A DNA stretch of 64,000 nucleotides from Akkermansia muciniphila (lineage in GTDB: Bacteria; Verrucomicrobiota; Verrucomicrobiia; Limisphaerales; SIAT01), in assembly GCA_945900775.1 (NCBI GenBank), contig CAMDJP010000003.1, positions 1 through 64,000 of the forward strand. Direction: 5' to 3'. Positions 44,232-53,652 of the stretch are shown here, piece by piece. Below the pieces are notes generated by a model. That model was not told the origin of the DNA, searched no databases, and worked only from the letters and a program-made list of their open reading frames with translations. The position numbers were made by a program, and so were the translations under genes. How positions within the stretch are numbered: the stretch's first letter is position 1; each line of letters opens with the position of its first letter.

Positions 44232-44295
44232 CGGCGGCGAGCCCTGCCCGTTCTTAGTTCCAAATCCCGCGACAATCAGCTAGCGTGCGCGAATT

Positions 44296-45045
44296 ATGGA
44301 ATGGATTACCGACCCCCAAATCTGGATCAGCCTCTTCACGCTCACTTTGCTCGAGATTGTGCTGGGTATCGACAACCTCATCTTCATTTCCATCCTCAGC
44401 GGTAAGTTGCCGGCGGAGCAACAGGTCCGGGCGCGTAAGATTGGCCTTTCTCTCGCGCTCATCACTCGCGTTTTACTGCTCTGTTCACTGGCGTGGTTGG
44501 TATCGCTCGACAAGCCTTTCTGGCAGGCGCGCATCTTTAGTTGGGATCTGGCGGTGTCGGGTAAGGATTTGATTCTGTTGCTCGGCGGCTTGTTCCTCAT
44601 CGCCAAGAGCACAAAGGAAATCCACGAGAAGCTCGAGGGTGAAGATGGTTCTGTGACCAATCATCTCGCGCCGACGTTCACGAGTGTGATTATCCAAATC
44701 CTGCTCATCGACATCGTCTTCTCGCTCGACTCGGTGATCACCGCCGTGGGGATGGTGAAGCAAATCGGGGTGATGATCACCGCAGTGATTTTGGCGATGA
44801 TTGTGATGCTGTTGTTCGTGGAGCAAATCAGCCGTTTTGTGGACCGGCATCCGACGATTAAGATGCTGGCGTTATCGTTCTTGATTCTCATCGGGACGAT
44901 GCTCGTGGCCGAGGGATTCCATCAGCATGTGAACAAGGGTTACATCTACTTTGCGATGGCCTTCAGCGTGGGTGTGGAGATGCTGAACGTGAAGATGCGC
45001 GGCAAGAAGGCGACGAAAGTGGAACTGCACCAGCCTTACCGCTAG
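44296..45045 (+). CDS. TerC-family integral membrane protein
   Basis: The 249-residue protein has the TerC pattern: seven or so membrane segments, the first LFTLTLLEIVLGIDNLIFISIL holding the conserved Glu and GIDN motif, then LLLGGLFLIAKSTKEIHE, and the repeat half with IQILLIDIVFSLDSVITAVGM. TerC proteins are linked to metal (often manganese) export and to tellurite resistance. The short upstream gap (64 bases) has no yybP-ykoY manganese riboswitch. It converges on a DUF1501 gene 11 bases away. Confidence 0.9.
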   Translation: MEWITDPQIWISLFTLTLLEIVLGIDNLIFISILSGKLPAEQQVRARKIGLSLALITRVLLLCSLAWLVSLDKPFWQARIFSWDLAVSGKDLILLLGGLFLIAKSTKEIHEKLEGEDGSVTNHLAPTFTSVIIQILLIDIVFSLDSVITAVGMVKQIGVMITAVILAMIVMLLFVEQISRFVDRHPTIKMLALSFLILIGTMLVAEGFHQHVNKGYIYFAMAFSVGVEMLNVKMRGKKATKVELHQPYR

Positions 45046-45056
45046 GGCTCAGCGAG

Positions 45057-46412
45057 CTAAATCAGCTCCGCAATCGGCTGGCCCTTCGCGAGCACGGGAT
45101 TCGGCCGTCCGAGTGCGTCGTGGAAAATGCTGTCGGTGGGCACGCCGAGTTGGTGGTAGATAGTGGCGAGCACGTCGTTGAAGTGGACGGGGCGCTCCAG
45201 CGGCACGTCGCCGGCCTTCGTGCTTTCGCCGACGACCACACCGCGTTTCAAGCCGCCGCCCGCCAGCATCACGGTGAAAACTTTCTCCCAATGATCGCGC
45301 CCCGCCTGCGCGTTAATCATCGGCGTGCGGCCGAATTCGCCGAACATCGCCACAAGCGTCGTGTCCAACATGCCACGTTCGTCGAGGTCGTCGAGCAGCG
45401 CGCTCACCGCCATGTCCATCGGCGGCAGCAGCACGTTTTTCATCAGGTTGAAGTTGTCCACGTGCGTATCCCAATCCTGGCCGTGATGCTGCGTGAGCGT
45501 GTAGTTGACGAGCGTGAACGGCACGCCCGCCTGCGCGAGCCGACGTGCGAGCACGGTGTGCTGCCCCCACAGGTGATGTCCGTACCGTTCGCGCACGCGC
45601 AACGATTCCTTGCTGAGATCGAAGGCGCTCGCGGCCGCACCGCCCGCAAGCATCTCGCCGGCGTGACGATGGAACTTGTCCAGCCCCTCAATGTCGGCGC
45701 GAGGCGCAGAACCGTTGAGGGCACGGAGCAGCGTGAGCCGATCGGCGAGGCGCTGCTCGGGGAGTGAGCGATTCAAGTCGGGTGGACCCGTGAACGATTC
45801 ATCCGCGCGCACGGGCGGAAAGCCGGAATCCATCGGCTCGAACGCCGCGCCGAGTGGGCCGGCTGTCGCATAATGAACGCGATAACCCAGTTGACCCGAG
45901 TGTGGAATGGTGACGTAGGCCGGGAGCAGCGGCGCGCGTTTGCCATGCGCGCGCGCAATGACCGAGCCGATGGACGGATGAGCGGTGTTGCGGTTCTTGG
46001 CCTCCACCGACGCGTCGGGCAAATCCCAACCCGTGAGCGTCATGTGAATCGCCACCGGATGGCTCGGCGAATCCACGTAAGCGCTGCGGATGAGATTGAA
46101 CTTATGAGCGCGCTTGGCCAGCAACGGCAGGTGCTCGGCGAAATGCACGCCGGGGATACTCGTGGGGATGGAGCCGAACGTGCCGCGGTAGGCGGAGGGC
46201 GCGTCGGGCTTCGGATCGAAACTTTCGTAATGCGACAGACCACCCTGCAAGTAGATGACGATGGCCTGTTTCGCGGGCGCGTTGTGCTTGTTCGCCTGCT
46301 GCGCGTGGAGCAGCTTAGGCCAGAGCATCGCGCCAGCCAACGCACCACCGCTCTGCAACCAGCGCCGGCGCGTCAGCGTGGCGAACGAATCTGGTTGGCG
46401 TGCGGTGGCCAT
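45057..46412 (-). CDS. Tat-exported DUF1501 protein
   Basis: The 451-residue protein has a twin-arginine type signal (TLTRRRWLQSGGALAGAMLW). The DUF1501 fold is of the sulfatase/alkaline phosphatase type, with IVIYLQGGLSHYESFDPKP, FAEHLPLLAKRAHKFNLIRS, MFGEFGRTPMINAQAGRDHW and HFNDVLATIYHQLGV. The family is abundant in planctomycetes and verrucomicrobia and usually sits beside DUF1549/DUF1553 genes; here it stands alone. Substrate unknown. Confidence 0.88.
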   Translation of the reverse strand: MATARQPDSFATLTRRRWLQSGGALAGAMLWPKLLHAQQANKHNAPAKQAIVIYLQGGLSHYESFDPKPDAPSAYRGTFGSIPTSIPGVHFAEHLPLLAKRAHKFNLIRSAYVDSPSHPVAIHMTLTGWDLPDASVEAKNRNTAHPSIGSVIARAHGKRAPLLPAYVTIPHSGQLGYRVHYATAGPLGAAFEPMDSGFPPVRADESFTGPPDLNRSLPEQRLADRLTLLRALNGSAPRADIEGLDKFHRHAGEMLAGGAAASAFDLSKESLRVRERYGHHLWGQHTVLARRLAQAGVPFTLVNYTLTQHHGQDWDTHVDNFNLMKNVLLPPMDMAVSALLDDLDERGMLDTTLVAMFGEFGRTPMINAQAGRDHWEKVFTVMLAGGGLKRGVVVGESTKAGDVPLERPVHFNDVLATIYHQLGVPTDSIFHDALGRPNPVLAKGQPIAELI

Positions 46413-46560
46413 GACTGCGGGCAGGTCAGCTTTTTTCCTGAATTCGAAACAGCTCGTGCCCTAGCTTGTTTTGAAAAGTCACAAACATCGGGCTTTCGGT
46501 TTCTGACTGCACGGTGCTGCCACCGTATTCAAACCAAGCCAATCCGCTGCCGCGCGAAGT

Positions 46561-47487
<927 letters not shown>

Positions 47488-47559
47488 CCTTATTTAACCT
47501 TCAATTTAAGAGGGACACACACTTTTAGTCGGTCAACAATTACTCCAGCATCGAATACA

Positions 47560-47703
47560 CTAGGCGATAAGCGTCGGGTGAGGGTTTCCCACGGCGCCGT
47601 TGATTCGCTTCGGATTTTCCGAGTTCATCAAGGCGAAGCTACCGATTTTCATCCCACGCTGCGGCGCGAGGGCCTTAGACGACGGTTGATGCTCGTGGCT
47701 CAT
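47560..47703 (-). CDS. Possible 47-residue peptide
   Basis: The peptide begins MSHEHQPSSKALAPQRGMKI at ATG 47703, with AAAGGA seven bases upstream, a better ribosome site than many genes here. It has no signal peptide and no known motif. It lies in the 416-base gap between the desaturase and tRNA-Gly, in which I see nothing else besides GC-rich sequence with scattered open frames. It may be chance or a relic. Confidence 0.3.
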   Translation of the reverse strand: MSHEHQPSSKALAPQRGMKIGSFALMNSENPKRINGAVGNPHPTLIA

Positions 47704-47903
47704 TCCAGTTTCCTTTGCTTCCAATGGCTCCGTAATCAAATCCAAGGAGAGGTCGCCCGCTCGGACCCTTCCCGAAGGCGCCCGACTGGCTCGCCTCTCA
47801 AGCCATTCTATACTCATTTAGACGACCGTGCGAGCACGCCTACTCCATCAAACTGGCTCAAGGCGCCCCGCGGTTCAGGCGCAAACTGACGCTCCGGTGA
47901 AAT

Positions 47904-47980
47904 TGGAGCGAGCGAAGGGATTCGAACCCTCGACAATCACGTTGGCAACGTGATGCTCTACCAGGCTGAGCTACGCTCGC
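47904..47980 (-). tRNA. tRNA-Gly (anticodon GCC)
   Basis: The complete cloverleaf on the minus strand has acceptor GCGAGCG/CGCTCGC, D stem GCTC/GAGC, anticodon stem TCACG/CGTGA with loop TTGCCAA (anticodon GCC), and T stem GAGGG/CCCTT around TTCGAAT. The discriminator is T and CCA is encoded. Confidence 0.95.
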
Positions 47981-48051
47981 GACCGTAAAATCGGCAGGCA
48001 GAATAGGTCAGGGGCAGCGGATTGCAAGCCCTCTTTTTGCCGCGCGGATGC

Positions 48052-48348
48052 TCAGGCAAAATCATACACCGTCACCTTTTTCCAGAGCTTGCTGCACTGA
48101 GCGATGAACTCGAGGTGGAGTGGATGGGTCTGGTAGGTATCTTGCGCGGCCTTGTCGGTGAAAATGATGTTCAGCGCGACTTGATAGGTCTGCTCAACCA
48201 CCGGACGCGGGCTGCCGACCATCTTGCCGACGTGGAATTTCACCGTGCCGGGAATGGGTTCCAGATATTTCTGCGCGCCGGCAACGAGTTCACCGGCGGC
48301 GGCGGGATTGGCAGGGTCGGTCCAAAAGATGACAACGTGCGAAAACAT
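48052..48348 (-). CDS. Dabb (stress-responsive A/B barrel) domain protein
   Basis: The 98-residue protein is a single ferredoxin-like Dabb domain: MFSHVVIFWTDPANPAAAGE, LEPIPGTVKFHVGKMVG, YQVALNIIFTDKAAQDTYQTHPLHLEF and KKVTVYDF. Dabb proteins form dimeric barrels; roles range from stress proteins to olivetolic-acid-type cyclases, and none can be chosen here. It stands alone between tRNA-Gly and the response-regulator gene. Confidence 0.9.
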   Translation of the reverse strand: MFSHVVIFWTDPANPAAAGELVAGAQKYLEPIPGTVKFHVGKMVGSPRPVVEQTYQVALNIIFTDKAAQDTYQTHPLHLEFIAQCSKLWKKVTVYDFA

Positions 48349-48414
48349 AGCGGGCGGACGATACGGGCCTGACCGGTGGGGGGCAAAACAATTTTCAAAC
48401 GCGCGATCGGCGCC

Positions 48415-49773
48415 TCAGAGTTCCTCAATCTGATACTCGTGGAGCTTGCGATGGAGGGTGCGGCGGCTGATGCCGATCTTCGTGGCGGCCTGTGTACGGC
48501 TGCCATTGCATTCCCGCAGTGCGCGGATGATGAGCTGCTTCTCGGCGCTCTCGACGGTCATCGCGCCACGGATGGCCGGCCGGCCGACTGCCGTGCTGGA
48601 ATCGCCGCGGAGGTTCAGGGGTAAATCGCGCACCACGATGCTCTCGCCGCGGCACATCACCACCGCGCGCTCCACAGCCGTCTGCAACTCACGGACATTG
48701 CCCGGCCAGGCGTGCTCGGCGAGGGCGTCCACCGCATCCGGGGCGAAGCCAGCCACCTTCTTGCCATTGGCCTTGGCGAACTCGCGCAGGAAGGTCTGCG
48801 CCAAGAGAGGAATGTCGCCGGCGCGCTCGCGCAGCGGCGGCAGGTGAACCTCTACGACGCGCAGGCGAAAGAGCAAATCTTCGCGGAACGTGCCGGCCTT
48901 CACCAGTTCCTCGAGGTTCTTGTTTGTGGCAGCGATGAGGCGCACATCGGCGGTGAGCGTCTTGTTCGAACCGACGCGCTCGAAGGTGCGTTCGCCAAGG
49001 AAACGGAGCAGCTTCACCTGCAGCGTGGCGTTGATCTCGCCGATTTCGTCGAGGAAAAGCGTGCCGCCCTGGGCCTGTTCGAAGCGGCCGATGCGCCGCT
49101 CGTGCGCGCCGGTGAAGGCGCCCTTCTCATGGCCGAAGAGCTCGCTCTCGAGCAGCGTGGTCGAAAGCGCGGCGCAATGCACGGTGACAAGCGGGCGCTG
49201 CGCGCGCGGGCTGAGTTGGTGGATGGCTTTCGCGATGAGTTCCTTGCCGGTGCCGCTCTCGCCGAGCAGCAGCACGGTGGCGCGCGTGGGTGCGACCTGC
49301 TGGACGATCTCGAAGACCTCTTCCATCGCGGGCGACTGGCCGATGACATTCTCGAGACCGAACTTGGTCTCCAGCCGCTGACGCAATTCGCGGTTCTCGC
49401 TCTCGAGATTCTCGCGCCGCAACGCGCGCGCGATGCGCATCTCTAGCTCGTCAATCTGCAGGCGGCCCTTGGAAATGTAATCGTCGGCACCGTGCTTCAT
49501 CGCCTCGACAGCGATCTCCTCCGAGCCGTACGCGGTCATCAGGATGCAGATGGGCGGGCGCGGAAGCGATTTGGCGCGCGTGATGAGCTGCAGACCATCG
49601 TCACCCGGCATCCGCAGGTCGGTGAGCAGCACGGCGAAGTTCTCCTGCTCTATGAGCTGCAGCGCGGTGGCGGCGTCCTCGGCCACATAGACGTCGAAAC
49701 GGTCCTCAAGCGCGGCCCGCAAGCCGTCGCGCGTCGGCTTCTCGTCATCGGCGATGAGGAGCATCGGTTTCAT
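48415..49773 (-). CDS. NtrC-family sigma-54-dependent response regulator
   Basis: The 452-residue protein has three domains. A receiver holds phospho-acceptor Asp52 in LLTDLRMPGDDG and acidic pocket IADDE. An AAA+ domain has Walker A GESGTGKE (171-178), the sigma-54 contact loop GAFTGA (218-223), GGTLFLDEIGE and WPGNVREL. A Fis-type helix-turn-helix closes it (CNGSRTQAATKIGISRRTLHRKL). It would activate sigma-54 promoters when phosphorylated by the histidine kinase encoded three bases upstream. Its targets are unknown; a near-match to a -24/-12 promoter lies before corA in the same unit. Confidence 0.95.
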   Translation of the reverse strand: MKPMLLIADDEKPTRDGLRAALEDRFDVYVAEDAATALQLIEQENFAVLLTDLRMPGDDGLQLITRAKSLPRPPICILMTAYGSEEIAVEAMKHGADDYISKGRLQIDELEMRIARALRRENLESENRELRQRLETKFGLENVIGQSPAMEEVFEIVQQVAPTRATVLLLGESGTGKELIAKAIHQLSPRAQRPLVTVHCAALSTTLLESELFGHEKGAFTGAHERRIGRFEQAQGGTLFLDEIGEINATLQVKLLRFLGERTFERVGSNKTLTADVRLIAATNKNLEELVKAGTFREDLLFRLRVVEVHLPPLRERAGDIPLLAQTFLREFAKANGKKVAGFAPDAVDALAEHAWPGNVRELQTAVERAVVMCRGESIVVRDLPLNLRGDSSTAVGRPAIRGAMTVESAEKQLIIRALRECNGSRTQAATKIGISRRTLHRKLHEYQIEEL

Positions 49774-49776
49774 AAA

Positions 49777-51024
49777 TCAATCCCGGTGGTGCGATTCGAG
49801 CAGGAGCGGACGGCGCTCGTGGAGCGGGAGCCAGACGCGGAAGCAGCTTCCCTCGCCCACGCGGCTCTCCAGCTCGATGCGGCCGCCGTGCTCACGCACG
49901 ATGCGCTGCACAATCATCAGGCCGAGGCCCGAGCCCTTTTTCTTCGTCGTGTAGAACGGCTCGAAGATGCGGTTGAGCTGCTCCTGCGGAATCCCGCCGC
50001 CCGTGTCCGCGACGCTCATCCAGACATCCTGCGGCCCTTCACCGGTGGCGAGCGTGAGCGTGCCACCCTTGGTCATCGCCTGCATCGCGTTCTTGATGAG
50101 GTTGACGAGTACTTGCTTGATTTGCGCCGAGTCGATGAAGGCGCCGGGCAACTGTCGCGCGAACTGCTCTACGACGACGAGACCGCGGTTCTCCAGCTCG
50201 GGCCGGAGCAGCTCGAGCGTCTCGCGCACAAGGTCGTTGAGTGAACCGCTCTTGATCTGCGGCTTCGTGGGGCGAATAGCCTGGAGGAACTGGCTGACTA
50301 CATAATCGAGGCGCGTGATCTCGCCCTTCGCCACGCCGAGATAATTCTCCAGCCGCGCCACAATGTCGTCGGCATCCGCCCGTGCGGACGCAGAGCGGGC
50401 CTTCGACTTCACGCGAGCGGAAGCCGAGGCGTTGGACGGAGCGAACTGGCGCAGTTTCTTCAGCTCCCGTTCCATCAGTTGCAGATGGATGTGAAGGGCG
50501 TTAAGCGGATTGCCAATCTCGTGCGCGACGCTGGCGGCGAGCAAGGTGAGGGCTTGGATGCGTTCGCTCTCGATGGCCTCGAAGGTCTTTTGGCGCGCCT
50601 CGGTGGCGTCGTGCAGGATGATTGCCAGACCACTAGCGCCGACAGCCTCGGCGTCGAGCGGCGCGACATAGATGCGCAGAAAACGCGGGCGCGGATAATG
50701 CACCTCTGTCTCGTGGCGGCTCACCGCGCGACCCGTGGCAGCCACGAGCTGGGCCCAGTCCAACTCCGGCAGCAGGCGGGCGACGGGTTGACCCTCGGCG
50801 TCGTCCGGTTGCAAGCCGAGGAGCTGCGTGACGCCGTGGTTGAGCCAGACGACACGACCCTTGGCGTCCACGACCAGCACGCCGTCCTCAATGGTGTTGA
50901 AGAGGGTCTCGAGGAAGCCGCGCTCGCGGGCGAGGCGCTGCACGACGGTCTGCAGGCCGCCAGCATCGAGCCTGTCAATGCGGCCGAGAACCTTGTCGAG
51001 AAAACTGGATTTGCGGGCGGCCAT
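49777..51024 (-). CDS. PAS-domain sensor histidine kinase (NtrB-like)
   Basis: The protein has 415 residues from ATG 51024; ATG 51048 would overlap the corA stop. An N-terminal helix leads to a PAS domain (LFNTIEDGVLVVDAKGRVVWLN to ATEARQKTFEA, each part split by short loops). The HisKA domain has phosphorylatable His168 in ASVAHEIGNPLNAL. A basic Ser/Ala/Lys-rich insert (SASARVKSKARSASARAD) lies after it. The HATPase domain has QIKQVLVNLIKNAMQAM, VADTGGGIP, FEPFYTTKKKGSGLGL. There is no membrane segment, so it senses a cytoplasmic signal. It pairs with the NtrC-type regulator downstream. Confidence 0.93.
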   Translation of the reverse strand: MAARKSSFLDKVLGRIDRLDAGGLQTVVQRLARERGFLETLFNTIEDGVLVVDAKGRVVWLNHGVTQLLGLQPDDAEGQPVARLLPELDWAQLVAATGRAVSRHETEVHYPRPRFLRIYVAPLDAEAVGASGLAIILHDATEARQKTFEAIESERIQALTLLAASVAHEIGNPLNALHIHLQLMERELKKLRQFAPSNASASARVKSKARSASARADADDIVARLENYLGVAKGEITRLDYVVSQFLQAIRPTKPQIKSGSLNDLVRETLELLRPELENRGLVVVEQFARQLPGAFIDSAQIKQVLVNLIKNAMQAMTKGGTLTLATGEGPQDVWMSVADTGGGIPQEQLNRIFEPFYTTKKKGSGLGLMIVQRIVREHGGRIELESRVGEGSCFRVWLPLHERRPLLLESHHRD

Positions 51025-51038
51025 ACGGGCAGGGCAGC

Positions 51039-52037
51039 TCAGAACCACTTCTTGCGTTTGAAATACCAGTAGGTCAGCGCGGTGCTGACGATGGTAACCC
51101 CGATGACGACGGGGTAGGCGGCGGCTGGCTTAGTTTCGGGCATGTGCTGGAAGTTCATGCCGTACCAGGTGCCGAGAATCATCACCGGCATGGTGATCAC
51201 AGTGATGAGCGTGAGGAACTTGATCACTTCACCGGTCTGGTTGCTGGACATGTTGAGGTAGACCTGAAGAATCGCCGTGAGGGCGTCGAAGTAGCTCTGC
51301 GCGCGCTCGCCGATGTGGTTAATGCTGTCGTACACGTCGCGGTAATAAGGCACGAGATGGGAGCGGATGAGCTTGAACTCGCCCGCGGCGAAACGCCTGA
51401 GCACCTCACGCTGCGGGCCGATGATTTGCTTGAGGTGCAGCACCTCCTTCTTCACCTCGATGATTTTGTTGAGTGTCTTCGGGGTTGGATGCTGCAAAGC
51501 CTGCTGCTCCAGTTCGGCGATTTCCACCGAGAGCTCCTCCAGCGCCGGCTTGTAATTCTCCACCAGAGTGTCGAGGATGTTGTGGGCCACGCGATCGGGA
51601 GCGCGCGCGATATGGATGGTGCCCTTCTGCGAACGCTCCTCCACCTCCGCTACGCTGCGCATTGGCACGTCGTGGTAGGTCACTAGGAAGTTTTTCCCGA
51701 GGAAGAAATTCAGCTCCTTCGTGCCGAAGACACCGTCCTTGCGATTGTAGTCCACCGCATGAATCACCATGAAAAGGTACGGCACGAACTTGTCCTCATC
51801 CTTCGGCTCGTACTCCTCCACCTTCGGCGAAGGGCTGACCATCACACAATCCTCGATGGAGAGCGGATGAAAATGAAAAATATCCTCTAGAACCATTTTG
51901 GCCTCCTCGGGGGTTGGGCTCTCAAGATCCACCCAAAGAAAGAGATTCGTATCGCCCAACAAGGTCGGCATCAGAAACATGTCCAAGTTCTTGCTGTGCA
52001 ACCTGCCTTGTGTAGTAAAGGTGAGCGATCGAATCAT
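51039..52037 (-). CDS. corA: CorA-family magnesium/divalent cation channel
   Basis: The 332-residue protein has the large cytoplasmic CorA domain (KMVLEDIFHFHPLSIEDCVM, FLVTYHDVPMRSV, ADRVAHNILDTL-like helices, and the long stalk helix) and two C-terminal membrane helices joined by the selectivity motif YGMNF. The basic C terminus is KRKKWF. CorA pentamers admit magnesium or cobalt. It is the first gene of a unit with the histidine kinase and NtrC-type regulator, an unusual pairing that hints at control of, or by, divalent ions. Confidence 0.93.
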   Translation of the reverse strand: MIRSLTFTTQGRLHSKNLDMFLMPTLLGDTNLFLWVDLESPTPEEAKMVLEDIFHFHPLSIEDCVMVSPSPKVEEYEPKDEDKFVPYLFMVIHAVDYNRKDGVFGTKELNFFLGKNFLVTYHDVPMRSVAEVEERSQKGTIHIARAPDRVAHNILDTLVENYKPALEELSVEIAELEQQALQHPTPKTLNKIIEVKKEVLHLKQIIGPQREVLRRFAAGEFKLIRSHLVPYYRDVYDSINHIGERAQSYFDALTAILQVYLNMSSNQTGEVIKFLTLITVITMPVMILGTWYGMNFQHMPETKPAAAYPVVIGVTIVSTALTYWYFKRKKWF

Positions 52038-52063
52038 AATTTGAAGCGTTAAATCTCCCGCAA

Positions 52064-52086
52064 TAGAGTGCCAAATTGACGCTCTA
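52064..52086 (-). promoter_or_regulatory. Palindrome and near sigma-54 motif upstream of corA
   Basis: TAGAGTGCCAA (52064-52074) and TTGACGCTCTA (52076-52086) are inverted copies at 9 of 11 positions around A52075. On the minus strand the same stretch reads TTGGCACTCTATTGCGG, like a sigma-54 -24/-12 site, but GG and GC are nine bases apart rather than the required ten. It ends 27 bases before the corA ATG. Confidence 0.4.
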
Positions 52087-52264
52087 AACTAGCCTGATAA
52101 AGTCGCTGAGGCAAGAGTAGATTTGGCGCACTTTCGAATCAATATCTTTTCCAACGAAGGTCGTGGGGCAGAGAAGCCTTGACGGTCTTGTGCGTCGGGC
52201 GTTGAATGGCTCTCCATTTTAATCAGTCTGAAAACTGCACGGGTTCCTTGCCCACCTCACACAC

Positions 52265-53431
52265 ATGAAAACCTCCCAGTCACTCCTCGCCTCACTGCTC
52301 GTCGCCACACTCGTTCTTCCAGCCATCGCCGCCGATTCGCCGAAGAAGATGCTCCTCATCACCATCACCCAGGGTTTCCGCCACGGCTCGGTGACCACTG
52401 CTGAGCCGATCATCGCCCAAATCGGCAAAGAGAGCGGTCTGTTCAGCGTCGATTACGTCCGCCAACCGGATAACAAGCCGAACATCAACAAGCCGAAGGA
52501 GCCGACCAAGCCGGCTCAGTTCAAGGACGCCAAGGAAGAGGCGGCCTACAAGGCCGCGCTCGACAAGCACAAGGCGGACCTCGCGAAGTTCGAGGCCGAG
52601 TTGCCGAAGCTGCAGGCCGCGCAGAAGTCGTGGACCGGCACTTACGAGGCCGCACTCGGCAAGCTCACCGCCGAGAACTTGAAGCAATACGATATTCTCT
52701 TCTTCGCCAACACCACCGGCGCGGTCATCCCGAAAGGCGGCCCGCGTGAGGCGATTCTCGAATTCGTCAAATCGGGCAAGGCTTTCATCGGTGCGCACAG
52801 TGCGACCGATACCTTCGGCGATTTCCCCGGCTACGTGCAGATGATCAACGGTAACTTCGCCGGCCATCCGTGGGGTGCCGGCACCCTCTGTACATTCACC
52901 AACCACGATCCCACGCATCCCGCCGTGAAAATGTACCCAGCCGAGTTCCAGTGGAAGGACGAGATTTACCAGTACCGCTCATTCGACCCTGCCGCCGTGC
53001 GGGTCCTCCTCTCGCTTAACATGGCCAAGACCAATCCGAAGATGCCCTATCAGGTACCCGTCAGCTGGGTCCGCGAATACGGCACCGGCCGACTCTTCTA
53101 CACGAACCTCGGCCACAACGACGCCACGTGGAAAGATGCGACCTTCCAGAAACACCTGCTGAACGGCATCCGCTGGGCGCTCAAGCTCGAACAAGGTTCC
53201 GCCACGCCGAACCCCGAAGTGAGCGCACTGGAAAACGCGAAGTCCTACCTCGCCACCGCCGCCGCCGAGGCCAAGCGCGACGCCGCGCCGCTGCTCGAGA
53301 AACTCATCGCCAAGAAAGAAGATGGCGCGCTTCTCAAGCAGCTCAACGCCGACGCCGCCGAATTTCATAAGCTCAAGGACGTCGCCCGCGGCGCGCTGGC
53401 GGCCAAGGCCTTCGCCGCCGTCGAGAAGTAA
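52265..53431 (+). CDS. Secreted ThuA-domain protein
   Basis: The 388-residue protein has a Sec signal peptide (SLLASLLVATLVLPAIA). A ThuA domain of amidotransferase-like fold follows: KKMLLITITQGFRHGSV, YDILFFANTTGAVIP, FVKSGKAFIGAHSATDTF, NHDPTHPAVKMYP, LFYTNLGHNDATW. A charged Lys/Ala insert (about 80-120) splits the fold, and an Ala-rich helical tail of about 75 residues is added. ThuA of Agrobacterium works with the dehydrogenase ThuB on 3-keto-trehalose; the Gfo/Idh protein two genes on is a possible partner. A 227-base gap with the corA operon precedes it. Confidence 0.87.
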   Translation: MKTSQSLLASLLVATLVLPAIAADSPKKMLLITITQGFRHGSVTTAEPIIAQIGKESGLFSVDYVRQPDNKPNINKPKEPTKPAQFKDAKEEAAYKAALDKHKADLAKFEAELPKLQAAQKSWTGTYEAALGKLTAENLKQYDILFFANTTGAVIPKGGPREAILEFVKSGKAFIGAHSATDTFGDFPGYVQMINGNFAGHPWGAGTLCTFTNHDPTHPAVKMYPAEFQWKDEIYQYRSFDPAAVRVLLSLNMAKTNPKMPYQVPVSWVREYGTGRLFYTNLGHNDATWKDATFQKHLLNGIRWALKLEQGSATPNPEVSALENAKSYLATAAAEAKRDAAPLLEKLIAKKEDGALLKQLNADAAEFHKLKDVARGALAAKAFAAVEK

Positions 53432-53458
53432 TCCGCTAAACTCCACTAAACGACCGTG

Positions 53459-53590
53459 ATGAAAGCGCTTCTCCAAAAGCCCGCGCGCGTCCGCCTCATC
53501 GCCGCGTTTACCTCCTCGCTGCTGAGCGTCAGCAACCAGTTGCTCCGGGCGAGGCGCCAGCTGATCGAACGGCTTGCGCAATTCGACTGA
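53459..53590 (+). CDS. Possible 43-residue amphipathic peptide
   Basis: From ATG 53459 the frame reads MKALLQKPARVRLIAAF, then a leucine-rich helix ending in RQLIERLAQFD. It is basic and amphipathic. It fits the gap between the ThuA-like and Gfo/Idh genes (27 and 62 bases on either side) in the same direction. No family is known and no good Shine-Dalgarno is seen. Confidence 0.35.
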   Translation: MKALLQKPARVRLIAAFTSSLLSVSNQLLRARRQLIERLAQFD

Positions 53591-53652
53591 GACAAACGGC
53601 GAATGGTTTTTGTTCGAAAACGGCTTGGCGAAGCGTCAATAATACCGAACCT

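Noticed and set aside
44232-44295. Manganese riboswitch before the TerC-family gene
   Set aside because: The gap is only 64 bases and shows no yybP-ykoY-like structure.
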